From Roseomonas sp. (GTDB lineage: Bacteria > Pseudomonadota > Alphaproteobacteria > Acetobacterales > Acetobacteraceae): 64,000 bases of DNA. The DNA is taken from positions 62,001 to 126,000 of the forward strand of contig JADCGA010000011.1 of the NCBI GenBank assembly GCA_020249265.1. The letters are read 5' to 3'. This document shows positions 1 through 8,136 of the stretch, in pieces. A program made the translations under genes and the position numbers. Positions within the stretch are counted from its first letter, which is position 1. The number at the start of each line of letters is the position of its first letter. The notes beneath the pieces are model-generated. The model worked only from the letters and a program-made list of their open reading frames with translations. It was not told where the DNA came from and searched no databases.

Positions 1-130
1 GCCCCGGCAAGGGCGCCCGCACGGTGCGGCGCGGGCAAGGGTGATGGCGATTGCATGTTTATTGGGCGTAGTTTCGGCTTGGATGGGGGGTATTGCAAGC
101 CAAATAAGGCAGGCTTAAGCGCGCCGCGCC

Positions 131-898
131 TTGTTCCCGCCCTGCCACGATGCGAAACACTCGCCCGTGGAAGCCGCCGAATATGATCTGATGGACGCGG
201 TGGAGGAGCGCATGTGGTGGTACCGCGCGCTGCACCTTCGTGTCCTTGATGCCTTGCACCGCCGCCCCGGCGCGCCGGGGGCGTTGCTTGATGCCGGCTG
301 CGGCACGGGTGGGCTGCTGTGGCGGCTGGTAGGCAAGCCCGGGCGCGCCCTGGTCGGGCTGGATTTCAACCCGGAAGCCGCACGTCGCGCCGGCGCCAAA
401 TCCGGCGCGCTCACCACCGGGGGGGATGCCAATCGCCTGCCCTTCGCCGATGCAAGCTTCGGCGCTTTGGTCAGCCTGGACGTATTGTGCCACCGCGCCG
501 TGGACCCAGGCCTGGCACTGGCCGAGTTTCATCGCGTGCTGAAGCCAGGCGGTGCCCTGGTGCTGAACCTGCCGGCCTTTGATTGGCTGCATTCGGCACA
601 TGATATACGCGTGCATAATGCGCGGCGCTTCACTGGGGATCAGGCCCGCGCGCTGCTTGAACAGGCCGGCTTTGCCGCCATTGAAACCCGCTATTGGAAT
701 GCGCTGCTGCTGCCGCTCATGATCCTGCAACGCAAGATTCTGAAATCCGATGCTGCGGCCAAAAGCGATGTCGCCCCCTTCCCGCCATGGTTGGATGCCA
801 TGCTCTACGCTGTAACGGGTCTGGAGCGGATGCTCGCCCGGATCGGTCTGCGCTACCCGGCAGGCGGTTCGGTGCTGGTGATCGCAACCCGGCCCTGA
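131..898 (+). CDS. class I SAM-dependent methyltransferase
   Basis: This is a soluble Rossmann-fold methyltransferase with an unknown acceptor. The SAM-binding motif I, LLDAGCGTG, lies at residues 52-60. An acidic loop-end (GLDFN) follows, and the post-motif KPGGALVLNLP is typical of the Methyltransf_11/25 group. The TTG at 131 is the first possible start after an in-frame stop at 116-118, but it has no clear ribosome site. GTG at 167 or ATG at 191 are alternatives that still keep the MWWY region seen in glycan-associated relatives. The gene lies 14 bases before a glycosyltransferase, so a role in modifying a lipid-linked sugar or envelope glycan is inferred. The fold is certain; the substrate is not. 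Confidence 0.85.
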   Translation: MFPPCHDAKHSPVEAAEYDLMDAVEERMWWYRALHLRVLDALHRRPGAPGALLDAGCGTGGLLWRLVGKPGRALVGLDFNPEAARRAGAKSGALTTGGDANRLPFADASFGALVSLDVLCHRAVDPGLALAEFHRVLKPGGALVLNLPAFDWLHSAHDIRVHNARRFTGDQARALLEQAGFAAIETRYWNALLLPLMILQRKILKSDAAAKSDVAPFPPWLDAMLYAVTGLERMLARIGLRYPAGGSVLVIATRP

Positions 899-912
899 GA
901 ATGGAGAACCCC

Positions 913-1884
913 ATGTCCCTGATTTCGGCCGGCAAGGAATACCCCGTCGGTCTTTCCATTGTGGTCCCGGTCTATCGCGGTGCGGCCACGGTGGGCGCGC
1001 TGGTGGAAGCACTATCGGCGCTACGCCCCGAAGGCGGGATTGAAATTGTGCTGGTGAATGATGGCAGCCCGGATAATTCCGGCGATGTCTGCCGCGACTT
1101 GCAGCAAAGTGCCACGGTCCCGCTGACCTACATAGAACATGCGCGCAATTTCGGTGAGCATAATGCGGTGATGTCGGGGCTGCGCCATGCGCGCGGCGCT
1201 TACATCATCACCATGGATGATGATTTGCAGAACCCACCGGAAGAAGTGATCCGGTTATATGATCACGCGCGGCTTGGCGATTTTGATGTGGTATACACAC
1301 GCTATGCCGTGAAGGAACATGAAGGCTGGCGCAATCTGGGCAGTTCCTTCGCCAATTGGGTCGCGGATCAATTGATGGATAAGCCTAAGGGGCTTTATCT
1401 GTCTTCCTTCCGCTGCATGTCGGCACTCGCGGTCTCCGAAGTCGTGAAATATCGCGGCCCCTATCCTTATGTGGATGGTCTGCTGATGCAGGTAACGCAG
1501 CGGCTTGATTCGATTGAGGTGAAGCATTTCGCGCGCGCCGAGGGCCGATCCAATTACACCATGCGTCGGCTGATCCGGCTTTGGATGAACCTGGCCACGA
1601 ATTTCTCCGTGCTGCCCTTGCGGCTGGCGATACTCGCCGGCGCGGGCATGGGCGTGCTGGGGCTGCTGGCGGCGCTTTATGTGATCATTGAAGGGTTGAT
1701 GGGACATACGCCTTCCGGCTGGGCGTCACTGATGACCGTGACACTGCTGATTGCGGGCGTGCAGTTCCTGATCCTTGGTGTGCTCGGCGAATATGTCGGG
1801 CGATCCTTCATGTCGGCCAATGGCAAGCCGCAAGGCGTGGTGCGCGAGGTTCTGCCGGCGCGGGATGAGGGGCGCGCGCCATGA
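913..1884 (+). CDS. glycosyltransferase family 2, polyprenol-phosphate type (ArnC/DPM-like)
   Basis: This GT-A glycosyltransferase probably transfers a sugar from a nucleotide donor to undecaprenyl phosphate at the cytoplasmic face of the membrane. LSIVVPVY opens the domain, VNDGS follows near residue 50, and the metal-binding MDDDLQNPP is at about 101-109. Two C-terminal hydrophobic helices and the LGEYVGR motif are typical of ArnC, GtrB and DPM-like enzymes. Start 913 has a GGAGAA site five bases upstream; the ATG at 901 lies in front of that site. The gene overlaps the next, SMR-like membrane gene by 4 bases (ATGA). That pairing resembles ArnC with ArnE/ArnF or GtrB with GtrA, so the product may be a flipped glycolipid. 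The sugar is unknown. Confidence 0.9.
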   Translation: MSLISAGKEYPVGLSIVVPVYRGAATVGALVEALSALRPEGGIEIVLVNDGSPDNSGDVCRDLQQSATVPLTYIEHARNFGEHNAVMSGLRHARGAYIITMDDDLQNPPEEVIRLYDHARLGDFDVVYTRYAVKEHEGWRNLGSSFANWVADQLMDKPKGLYLSSFRCMSALAVSEVVKYRGPYPYVDGLLMQVTQRLDSIEVKHFARAEGRSNYTMRRLIRLWMNLATNFSVLPLRLAILAGAGMGVLGLLAALYVIIEGLMGHTPSGWASLMTVTLLIAGVQFLILGVLGEYVGRSFMSANGKPQGVVREVLPARDEGRAP

Positions 1885-2231
1885 CAATCTATTGGCTGGC
1901 GCTGGTGGCGGCGATCAGCACATCGCTGATCGGACAAATTCTGTTGAAATCAGGCGCGTCCAGTTCAGTGGCGGCTGAGGGTAGTTTTTTCGATCAGTTA
2001 TTCCGCCTGCCGACGATGGTGGGGTTGGTGTGTTATGGCGGTGCGGCGCTGCTTTACATCATTGCGCTGCGGCGCATTCCGATGAGTGTCGCGCTACCCT
2101 GCACCGCGGCATCCTATATCGTCATTGCCATTATCGGCTGGGCGGTTTTTGGTGAGACGCTGGGCTTGCAAAAGATCGCTGCCATTGGCTTGATCGCCGC
2201 GGGCGTAGCGCTGCTGGCGACCACGGCGTGA
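1881..2231 (+). CDS. SMR/EamA-like four-helix membrane protein, putative lipid-linked sugar flippase subunit
   Basis: This is a 116-residue protein with four hydrophobic helices and a central PMSVALPCTAASYI segment. It ends in the helix pair FGETLGLQKIAAIGLIAAG, the usual end of small multidrug resistance and ArnE/ArnF-like proteins. It starts inside the stop of the upstream glycosyltransferase (ATGA overlap), so the two are probably translationally coupled. Family members either export cationic drugs or act as flippase halves for undecaprenyl-phosphate sugars; the context favours the second. The acidic residue that SMR drug pumps place in helix 1 is not evident here, where the helix reads ISTSLIGQILLK, and this also argues against a simple drug pump. 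Confidence 0.82.
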   Translation: MTIYWLALVAAISTSLIGQILLKSGASSSVAAEGSFFDQLFRLPTMVGLVCYGGAALLYIIALRRIPMSVALPCTAASYIVIAIIGWAVFGETLGLQKIAAIGLIAAGVALLATTA

Positions 2232-2629
2232 AGGCGGCGCTTGGCGCTTTACTGTTGCTGGCGGGTTGCGCCACCGCCCCGCCAAGCTGCCCCATCGGCA
2301 CCGCGCCAGCCACCATCGCGGAAGCCTATTTTGGGCGGAATGTGAAAGGCCGCGCGCCGGTGACCGAAGCGGAATGGGCGCGCTTCATGGCGGATATCGT
2401 GACCCCTGCCTTCCCCGATGGCCTGACCGTGCTGGATGGCATGGGGCAATGGCGCAATGCGGCGGGGCAGATCAGCCGGGAAGACAGCAAGGCCTTGCTG
2501 CTGGTCCTGCCGGCGCAGGATCAGGCGGCGGCTTCCGCGCGGCTTGCCCCGGTTGCTGCGGCCTGGAAGGCACGCTTCGCGCAGGAATCGGTGCTGACGG
2601 TATTTCGCACGGGCTGTGCGGGGTTTTGA
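2228..2629 (+). CDS. DUF3574 domain lipoprotein
   Basis: This is a probable lipoprotein of 133 residues with a short N-terminal hydrophobic stretch ending in the lipobox LLAGC. The mature part carries the DUF3574 signature: an EAYFGRNVKG segment, then EAEWARF, TPAFPDGLTVLDG and GQWR. No enzymatic activity is established for the family. The start is a GTG overlapping the stop of the upstream SMR-like gene by 4 bases, which makes it the last member of the glycosyltransferase operon. Its role is unknown. Confidence 0.85.
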   Translation: MKAALGALLLLAGCATAPPSCPIGTAPATIAEAYFGRNVKGRAPVTEAEWARFMADIVTPAFPDGLTVLDGMGQWRNAAGQISREDSKALLLVLPAQDQAAASARLAPVAAAWKARFAQESVLTVFRTGCAGF

Positions 2630-2793
2630 TTTGAGCCGCACATGTTCGGATATGGTAACATATTGCACTGCCACGCGGATGGGGCGTGACGCTTGGCGGT
2701 CAAGTTTCCCTATTCAACCTTGCATGGTCCTTGCCCCCCTTCCGCCCTCTTGCCGCTCGGTGCACTCTTCCACGCAGGAGGAACGACCCCACC

Positions 2794-3630
2794 ATGCAAG
2801 ACAATACCCGCCTGACCGGCAAGGTTGCCATCGTCACTGGCGCTGGCTCACGAAATCCCGGTGCGGGCGCCACCACTATCGGCAATGGTCGTGCCATTTC
2901 GGTGCTGATGGCCGCGCGTGGCGCCAAAGTGCTTCTGCTGGATGTGGACCGCGCCGCTTTGGAAGAAACCGCACGCCTTATCGCTGAAGAAGGTGGCGTT
3001 TCTGCGCTCAAGGAAGCCGATGTCTCAAAAGCCGATGATTGCGCGGCGGCTGTCGCGGAAGCCGTCAGGCTTTGGGGGCGTGTGGATATTCTGGTGAATA
3101 ATGTCGGCATCAGCGGCCCCGCTGGCGATGCGGAGGGCGTTGATCCTGAAGCCTGGGATTACGCCATGCAGGTGAATGTGAAATCCGTGATGCTGATGGC
3201 GAAAGATGCCGTGCCGGAAATGCGCAAATCAGGCGGCGGCGCCATTGTGAATCTGTCATCGGTGGCTGGGCTGCGCGCGGGGCATCCAGGCTTACTTTAC
3301 GCCACAAGCAAGGGGGCGATCGTGCAAATGACACGCGCCATGGCCGGGCATCACGGGGCGAACAATATTCGTGTGAATGCGGTGGCGCCTGGCTATGTCT
3401 ATACGCCAATGGTCGCATCGCGCGGCATGACGGAAGAACTGCGCCAGCAGCGCGCGCAATCGGGCATGTTGAAGTTTGAAGGCAGCGCCTGGGATGTTGC
3501 GGAAGCGGCGTGCTTTCTGGCCTCACCTGCCGCGCGCTGGATCACGGGCCAGACCCTGCCGGTGGATGCCGGACGTTCGGCGGGCAATGCCGCGGGCGCA
3601 TCGCCCAAGCCGCGCGGTGATTTGCGGTAG
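2794..3630 (+). CDS. short-chain dehydrogenase/reductase (SDR), NAD(P)-dependent
   Basis: This is a classical SDR oxidoreductase of about 278 residues, cytoplasmic, with unknown substrate. The glycine-rich cofactor motif starts TGAGS at residues 15-19 but is split by an insertion before IGNGRA. NNVGIS follows, then the catalytic serine region NLSS and the YATSK dyad (Tyr169, Lys173). The C-terminus reads ARWITGQTLPVDAG, the usual SDR end. The start was chosen because AGGAGGAAC lies 8 bases upstream of 2794; an in-frame extension to 2686 has no such support. It converges with the methyltransferase at 3633 and appears to be a single-gene transcript. Confidence 0.93.
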   Translation: MQDNTRLTGKVAIVTGAGSRNPGAGATTIGNGRAISVLMAARGAKVLLLDVDRAALEETARLIAEEGGVSALKEADVSKADDCAAAVAEAVRLWGRVDILVNNVGISGPAGDAEGVDPEAWDYAMQVNVKSVMLMAKDAVPEMRKSGGGAIVNLSSVAGLRAGHPGLLYATSKGAIVQMTRAMAGHHGANNIRVNAVAPGYVYTPMVASRGMTEELRQQRAQSGMLKFEGSAWDVAEAACFLASPAARWITGQTLPVDAGRSAGNAAGASPKPRGDLR

Positions 3631-3632
3631 AA

Positions 3633-4616
3633 TCAGCCTGCCTTCTGGAAGATGAAGTTATTCGAAAGCGCATCAGGCTCACTCGATACAACCCAAGTAT
3701 CTTCGCGCAGATCAAGAAGCTGCATGCCGAGCGAGTGAGCCAAATCGAAGATTGCGCGCTGTGGCACGCAATGCATTTCCATATCGCTCCCAAGATCCGA
3801 AGCCAGGTATTTCTCAGTCGAGAAGCTGTAACCGATATGATATACGGGCACTTGAAACATCGCGACACCGCCTTTTCGCAGGCGAATGAATGCCTGTCTC
3901 AAGATTTCCATGGTTACCGGTGGCGGATTATGCTGCAAGACAATGCGCGAAAACCAGAAATCAAACCCCATGGCCGGCATCAATTCCATCGCGGATGCTT
4001 GCAGGAAGGAGACATTCTTCAAGCCAAGCTGCCCACAATATCTTCGAGCCAGATCAAGATGCGGTGCGGAGATATCAACGCCCATGACTTGCGGGAACAT
4101 CCCGGCAAGACGCAGCGTCAAGCGGCCAACACCACAGCCAAATTCGGCACAAGACTGAAAATCAGCCGGCTTCATCCCAACCCTAGCGAGGCCGCTCAGG
4201 ATGATCCCCTGGTCCACGCGAGAACTGCCAAAAAACGCTTGCTGGCGCGATTGAAGATTTTCCGGCAGGAATTCCCTTGCGGTCAAGACTGACCAATGCG
4301 GTGCCTTTCGCCCGATGGAATCCCAATAATGGGCCGTTTTTGTCACCATTTGCGCCAGCATCGGCGGGCTTGCTTCGATTTCTATCTGCAAGGGGGTCGC
4401 GGTAATTGGCAGGCCCATGCGCCATCGCCGGAATTCCTGTGAATTGAGAAAGGTGGTTCTCAACGAAACAAGGTCACCGGTGAGCAGATTATGCCCTATT
4501 GCCTCTTCGCTTTCAGGTTCACGGCCAAGAATGAGATGATAGGCGGCAATCACATCCTGCCGATCAATAGGTCGGTTGAAATTCTTCGACGAAGGAGGTT
4601 CAGGCGGCGAAGACAT
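3633..4616 (-). CDS. methyltransferase with N-terminal DUF4214-like segment
   Basis: This protein of about 327 residues has two parts. Residues ~20-65 look like a DUF4214-type helical module (YHLILGREPESEEAIGHNL, then NSQEFRRW), usually found in glycan or surface-protein genes. The C-terminal half is a class I methyltransferase with FGCGVGRLTLRLA, GVDIS and FSRIVLQHNPPP. ATG 4616 is preferred because AAGGA lies seven bases upstream; in-frame ATGs at 4649 and 4700 lack a well-placed site. Base composition is visibly less GC-rich than the neighbours, near 50% in the 3' part, which suggests transfer. It converges with the SDR and has no operon partner. The acceptor is unknown. Confidence 0.82.
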   Translation of the reverse strand: MSSPPEPPSSKNFNRPIDRQDVIAAYHLILGREPESEEAIGHNLLTGDLVSLRTTFLNSQEFRRWRMGLPITATPLQIEIEASPPMLAQMVTKTAHYWDSIGRKAPHWSVLTAREFLPENLQSRQQAFFGSSRVDQGIILSGLARVGMKPADFQSCAEFGCGVGRLTLRLAGMFPQVMGVDISAPHLDLARRYCGQLGLKNVSFLQASAMELMPAMGFDFWFSRIVLQHNPPPVTMEILRQAFIRLRKGGVAMFQVPVYHIGYSFSTEKYLASDLGSDMEMHCVPQRAIFDLAHSLGMQLLDLREDTWVVSSEPDALSNNFIFQKAG

Positions 4617-4745
4617 CAATCCGTCCTTATTGGTACCGATCACAGACATGGGCGACCAAACTAGCCCTCCGCCGGCAACGGGATCAACCTTGTCAGGCAT
4701 TTTGTGCTCAGTTTGGATGGCGGCTGAGCCAGCTGGGGTGCTCCA

Positions 4746-5438
4746 TCAAGGCGCAGGAATAACCAAGGCGGGCACCGCCAACCCACCGGCGCGGCCAAGA
4801 ATTCCCTTGCTCTGCACAGCGATAATCGCAAAGCGGCCATCTGCGCCGCGCAGCAATAACGGCCCGCCGGAAGACCCCGTGGTGCCGGCGCAATCATGCG
4901 CGAGCATCACACCTTCCCCTTCAACCCGGCGCAGGCCCAGATAGCGACAAGCCGGGTCCACCAGCAGCGCGCCCGGCGCATCACGCTGAAAGCCAGGCAG
5001 GGCAAGGATACTGCGCTCCGGCGGCGTTTCGCGGAGCAAGGGCAAGACACGGCCAGCGCCAATCGGCGCGCTCAGCGACACCAGCGCCCAATCCGAAGCC
5101 CAGGGCGCTTCGCGCACCGGATCAAAACCGGCACCGACACGCAGCGCCACGCCGCGTGCATCTGCACCGCCGATGGAAACACGAATCCGCTCGGGCGGCA
5201 GTAGCGCCGTGCCAGGTTCATCCCTAAGGCAATGCGCGGCCGTCAGCACCACCGCAGGCGCCACCATCGTCCCGGTGCAAAGCCCGGCCCCTTCCGCTTC
5301 AATCAAGGCCACCGCATGCCATGGCGGATGCGCTGCCGGCGCGGGCAGGCGCGGATCGGGACCGGAGTTCATTCCCGCGACCTGGGCCAAAGCCGGTCCC
5401 GCCAGACACAGCACGAACAACGCCAGGATCAACCGCAT
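4746..5438 (-). CDS. secreted trypsin-like serine protease (S1 family)
   Basis: This is an exported serine endopeptidase of 230 residues. A Sec signal peptide runs to ALAQ at residue 19. The triad is complete: His69 in TAAHC, Asp116 in SDWALV, Ser190 in GSSGGP. The short length, with no PDZ domain, separates it from DegP/HtrA. Cysteine pairs (Cys54 with Cys70, Cys164 with Cys183) could form the usual chymotrypsin-fold disulfides. The gene overlaps the 3' end of the upstream sirtuin gene by 10 bases and is probably cotranscribed with it. The biological target is unknown. Confidence 0.9.
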   Translation of the reverse strand: MRLILALFVLCLAGPALAQVAGMNSGPDPRLPAPAAHPPWHAVALIEAEGAGLCTGTMVAPAVVLTAAHCLRDEPGTALLPPERIRVSIGGADARGVALRVGAGFDPVREAPWASDWALVSLSAPIGAGRVLPLLRETPPERSILALPGFQRDAPGALLVDPACRYLGLRRVEGEGVMLAHDCAGTTGSSGGPLLLRGADGRFAIIAVQSKGILGRAGGLAVPALVIPAP

Positions 5439-6136
5439 GAGCCGAGCATATGCTCCACAAAGGCCGGCACGATCTGCGTGGCGGGGCCGTGCTGCGCCTC
5501 ATGAAACAGCGCCGTGCCTTCGGTTTCTTCCAGATTCAATTCCATGCAGCGCGCCTGTCGGCGCACCGCCTGCACAAAGCCTGCCGCCGGATAGACCTGG
5601 CCCGAGGTGCCGATGGCAACAAAGACACCGCATTCATGCAAAGCGGCTTCGATGCGTTCCATTTCCAACGGGATTTCGCCAAACCAGACAACATGCGGGC
5701 GGAGCCGCCCTGCTACAGCACAAGCCGGGCATGCGGCATGCGCGGTGATGTCATCCCCCCAAACGCTAACGGCGCCGCAGGCAAGGCAGCGCGCCTTTCG
5801 CAATTCTCCATGCATGGCAATCACATTGCGTGACCCCGCGCGCGCATGCAGGCCATCAATGTTTTGCGTCACCAGTGTCACGGGCGCGGGCCAGGCGGCT
5901 TCCAGCCGCGCCAGGGCAAGATGTGCCGCGTTTGGCTGAATGGTGGGATCACGCAACTGCGCGCGACGCGCATTATAGAAGCCCTGCACCAAATCCGGAT
6001 TGCGCGCGAAGGCTTCAGGCGTTGCCACATCCTCAATCCTGTGGCGCGCCCAAATGCCATCGGCATCGCGAAAGGTGGCGAGCCCTGATTCGCGCGAAAT
6101 CCCCGCCCCGGTGAGAATGACGATGGGCGGCGCCAT
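5429..6136 (-). CDS. cobB: NAD-dependent protein deacylase, class III sirtuin
   Basis: This Sir2-family enzyme removes acyl groups from lysines using NAD. GAGISRESGLATFRD forms the NAD-binding start, TQNIDGLH and the catalytic His109 (MHGE) follow, and four cysteines (117, 120, 136, 139) would bind zinc. Tyr54 and Arg57 form the YxxR signature of class III sirtuins, which prefer succinyl- or malonyl-lysine. The 235-residue length is normal for bacterial CobB. Its ATG overlaps the TGA of the small upstream gene (TGATG), so translation is probably coupled. The downstream protease gene overlaps it by 10 bases. Confidence 0.93.
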   Translation of the reverse strand: MAPPIVILTGAGISRESGLATFRDADGIWARHRIEDVATPEAFARNPDLVQGFYNARRAQLRDPTIQPNAAHLALARLEAAWPAPVTLVTQNIDGLHARAGSRNVIAMHGELRKARCLACGAVSVWGDDITAHAACPACAVAGRLRPHVVWFGEIPLEMERIEAALHECGVFVAIGTSGQVYPAAGFVQAVRRQARCMELNLEETEGTALFHEAQHGPATQIVPAFVEHMLGSCG

Positions 6137-6294
6137 CAGCTTGTGGGCGGCGCGGGCGGGTTGCAGCTTTGCGGCGGGCGCGGAAAGGGCTGGTCCGGGC
6201 GCGGCGGCGCCGGGGTTTCGCTTTGCTGTGGCGCGGGCATCACCGGCGCATCAAGGCAGGGACCAAGAGTGAGCAGGGCAAGCATGATCAGCAT
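6136..6294 (-). CDS. small proline-rich secreted or membrane-anchored peptide, 52 residues
   Basis: This short gene is supported by its translation signals, not by a known family. An AGGAGG site stands five bases before ATG 6294, and its TGA overlaps the start of the sirtuin gene by one base (TGATG). The product begins with a hydrophobic run, MLIMLALLTLG, and continues as a proline-rich tail with PAPPRPDQPFPRPPQ and two cysteines. That fits a very short signal peptide or membrane anchor with a disordered tail. A longer in-frame reading to 6366 lacks a ribosome site. It may mainly deliver ribosomes to the sirtuin gene. Confidence 0.55.
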   Translation of the reverse strand: MLIMLALLTLGPCLDAPVMPAPQQSETPAPPRPDQPFPRPPQSCNPPAPPTS

Positions 6295-6407
6295 GGTGGC
6301 CTCCTGCATCAAGATCAGCATAAACCAGCGCATATCCGCAATGGCGGGGCTTGCGGCGCGGCGCATCCTCAGGAAGGCTGTCAGGCAACACCAAGGGGAA
6401 ACAGCGC

Positions 6408-7631
6408 GTGGCCGGAAGCGATCAGGGCAGTATCGAAACGCGCTATTCCTGGCTGGTCGCCACCACGGCGGTGATCATGCTTTCGCTGGCCGCCGGTGGC
6501 CCCATCACGGTTGTGGTGGGGCTGGTGCAAATCGCCGAGGATTTCGGTTCTGGCCGTTCCCTGCCATCGCTTGCCAATTCGCTGGCGTATTTCGGCACCG
6601 CCATTGGCGGCATGGTCTGCGGCGTGATGGTGGCGCGCTTTGGCCAAAGGCTGGTCGCGATGGCGGGCGGCATCGCGGTGGCGCTGGGGCTAATGCTCGC
6701 TTCCTTTGGCGAAAGCTGGTCGCTGCTGGTCGGGCTTGGGCTGGGTGTTGGCCTTTTCGGCAATGGCGCGCTGTTTCCACCGATGCTCGCTTATGTCTCG
6801 CTTTGGTTTGATAGGCGCCGAGGCACGGCGTTGGCGCTGGTCGCTTCCGGGCAATATGTCGCGGGGTTTCTGTGGCCGCCGATATTTGAACGCGCCATCG
6901 CGGCTTATGGCTGGCAGCGCACCATGTTTGGGTATGGCATTTTGGTGGCGGCCATTGCCGTGCCGCTGGCCGCTTTGGTGCTGCGCCCGCCGCCCGCACA
7001 GCCAACCACCGGCAGCTTTGCCGAGAAGATGCAGCCAGGCGCGCGCGTGCTTGGCATGAATGGCAATCTGGCATTCTTCCTGCTCGCTTTCTGTTCCTTC
7101 CTGTGTTGCATTCCTATGGCCATGCCGGCGGCACATCTTATCGCGTTTTGTGGTGATCTGGGCATCACCGCATCCCGCGGCGCGCTCATGCTTTCAGTGC
7201 TGACCTTGGCGGCCTTCATGGCACGACAATTCTGGGGCTGGCTTTCGGACAAGATCGGCGGGCTTTGGACGATTGTTCTTGGATCACTCGCGCAGATCCT
7301 AGGCATGCTGGGCTTTCTGGCCACGCAGGATGAGGCCGGGTTGTTCTTCGTGGCCGCTGCCTATGGGCTTGGCTTCAGCGGCATTATTCCCGCCTATGTG
7401 CTGACCTTGCGCGCGCTGTTCCCGGCTGCTGAGGCGCATTGGCGTGTGCCGACGCTATTGTTTCTGAGCCTTTCCGGCATGGCGGCGGGCGCCTGGTTGG
7501 CGGGCTATATCCATGATTGGCTGGGCTTTTACGCCGCCGCCTGGTGGGCCGGTATTGGCTTCAACCTGGTGCAATTCGCGCTGATCCTGTTCCTGCTGCA
7601 GCGCTGGCGGCGTGGCTTGGCGGCGGCCTGA
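6408..7631 (+). CDS. MFS transporter
   Basis: This is a major facilitator superfamily carrier of about 407 residues with twelve predicted hydrophobic helices. The loop 2-3 signature appears as GVMVARFGQR. The N-terminal half resembles the oxalate/formate or monocarboxylate carrier group (GNGALFPPMLAYVSLWFDRRRG). GTG 6408 is preferred over the upstream TTG at 6351 because AAGGGGAA lies just before it. The substrate is unknown, and organic anions would fit the surrounding organism. The stop codon is in the same frame as, and only two codons before, a TRAP permease remnant, so a deletion joined the two genes or removed what lay between them. Confidence 0.88.
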   Translation: MAGSDQGSIETRYSWLVATTAVIMLSLAAGGPITVVVGLVQIAEDFGSGRSLPSLANSLAYFGTAIGGMVCGVMVARFGQRLVAMAGGIAVALGLMLASFGESWSLLVGLGLGVGLFGNGALFPPMLAYVSLWFDRRRGTALALVASGQYVAGFLWPPIFERAIAAYGWQRTMFGYGILVAAIAVPLAALVLRPPPAQPTTGSFAEKMQPGARVLGMNGNLAFFLLAFCSFLCCIPMAMPAAHLIAFCGDLGITASRGALMLSVLTLAAFMARQFWGWLSDKIGGLWTIVLGSLAQILGMLGFLATQDEAGLFFVAAAYGLGFSGIIPAYVLTLRALFPAAEAHWRVPTLLFLSLSGMAAGAWLAGYIHDWLGFYAAAWWAGIGFNLVQFALILFLLQRWRRGLAAA

Positions 7632-7637
7632 TCGCGC

Positions 7638-8132
7638 TTGGTTTACGCCATTGCCGCACCGGCGGTGCAACAGCTTGGCGTGCCGCCTTTGGCGGCGCAT
7701 TTTTTCATCCTCTACTACGGTATTCTCGCGGATCTGACGCCACCTGTTTGTGTCGCGGCCTATGCGGCGGCGGGGATTGCGGGGTCGAAACCTTTCCGCA
7801 CCGGGATTACGGCCTTTCGCCTTGGTTTGGCGAAGGCCACGGTGCCCTTTGTTTTTGCCTATTCGCCCGCCATGCTGATCATGGTGGATGGCTTCACTTG
7901 GGGTGATTTCCTTTTCACCACCATCAGCTGTGCCATTGGGGTATTGGTGTTGGGGATTGGCATGACCGGCTATGCCTTCACCCATATGGGGCTTGCCAGC
8001 CAAACCATATTGGTGATTTCAGCACTTTTGATGATTTCACCCAATGTGCCGATGACATTGGCGGGCGTGGTGCTGGCGCTGCCGGTCTTGGCGCTGAATT
8101 GGCGCGCTTCCAAGCGCGCTGCGCCAAGCTGA
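7638..8132 (+). pseudogene. C-terminal remnant of a TRAP transporter large permease (DctM-type, fused 4TM/12TM)
   Basis: The reading frame encodes only the last ~165 residues of a TRAP permease. Recognisable family segments are QLGVPPLAAHFFILYYGILADLTPP, quoted here as QLGVPPLAAHFF and ILADLTPP, followed by VCVAAYAAAGIAGS and FVFAYSPAMLIM. Full-length fused permeases have over 600 residues, so about three quarters is missing. The remnant starts at TTG 7638 without a ribosome site. No TRAP substrate receptor (DctP or TAXI) lies nearby. It is read as a truncated pseudogene whose 5' part was deleted at the MFS gene junction. It abuts the convergent hydrolase gene by 4 bases. Confidence 0.8.
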
Positions 8133-8136
8133 TTCC

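Noticed and set aside
59-1012. Long minus-strand open frame (317 codons)
   Set aside because: It lies antisense to the methyltransferase and glycosyltransferase genes, has no recognisable motif, and is a by-product of high GC.
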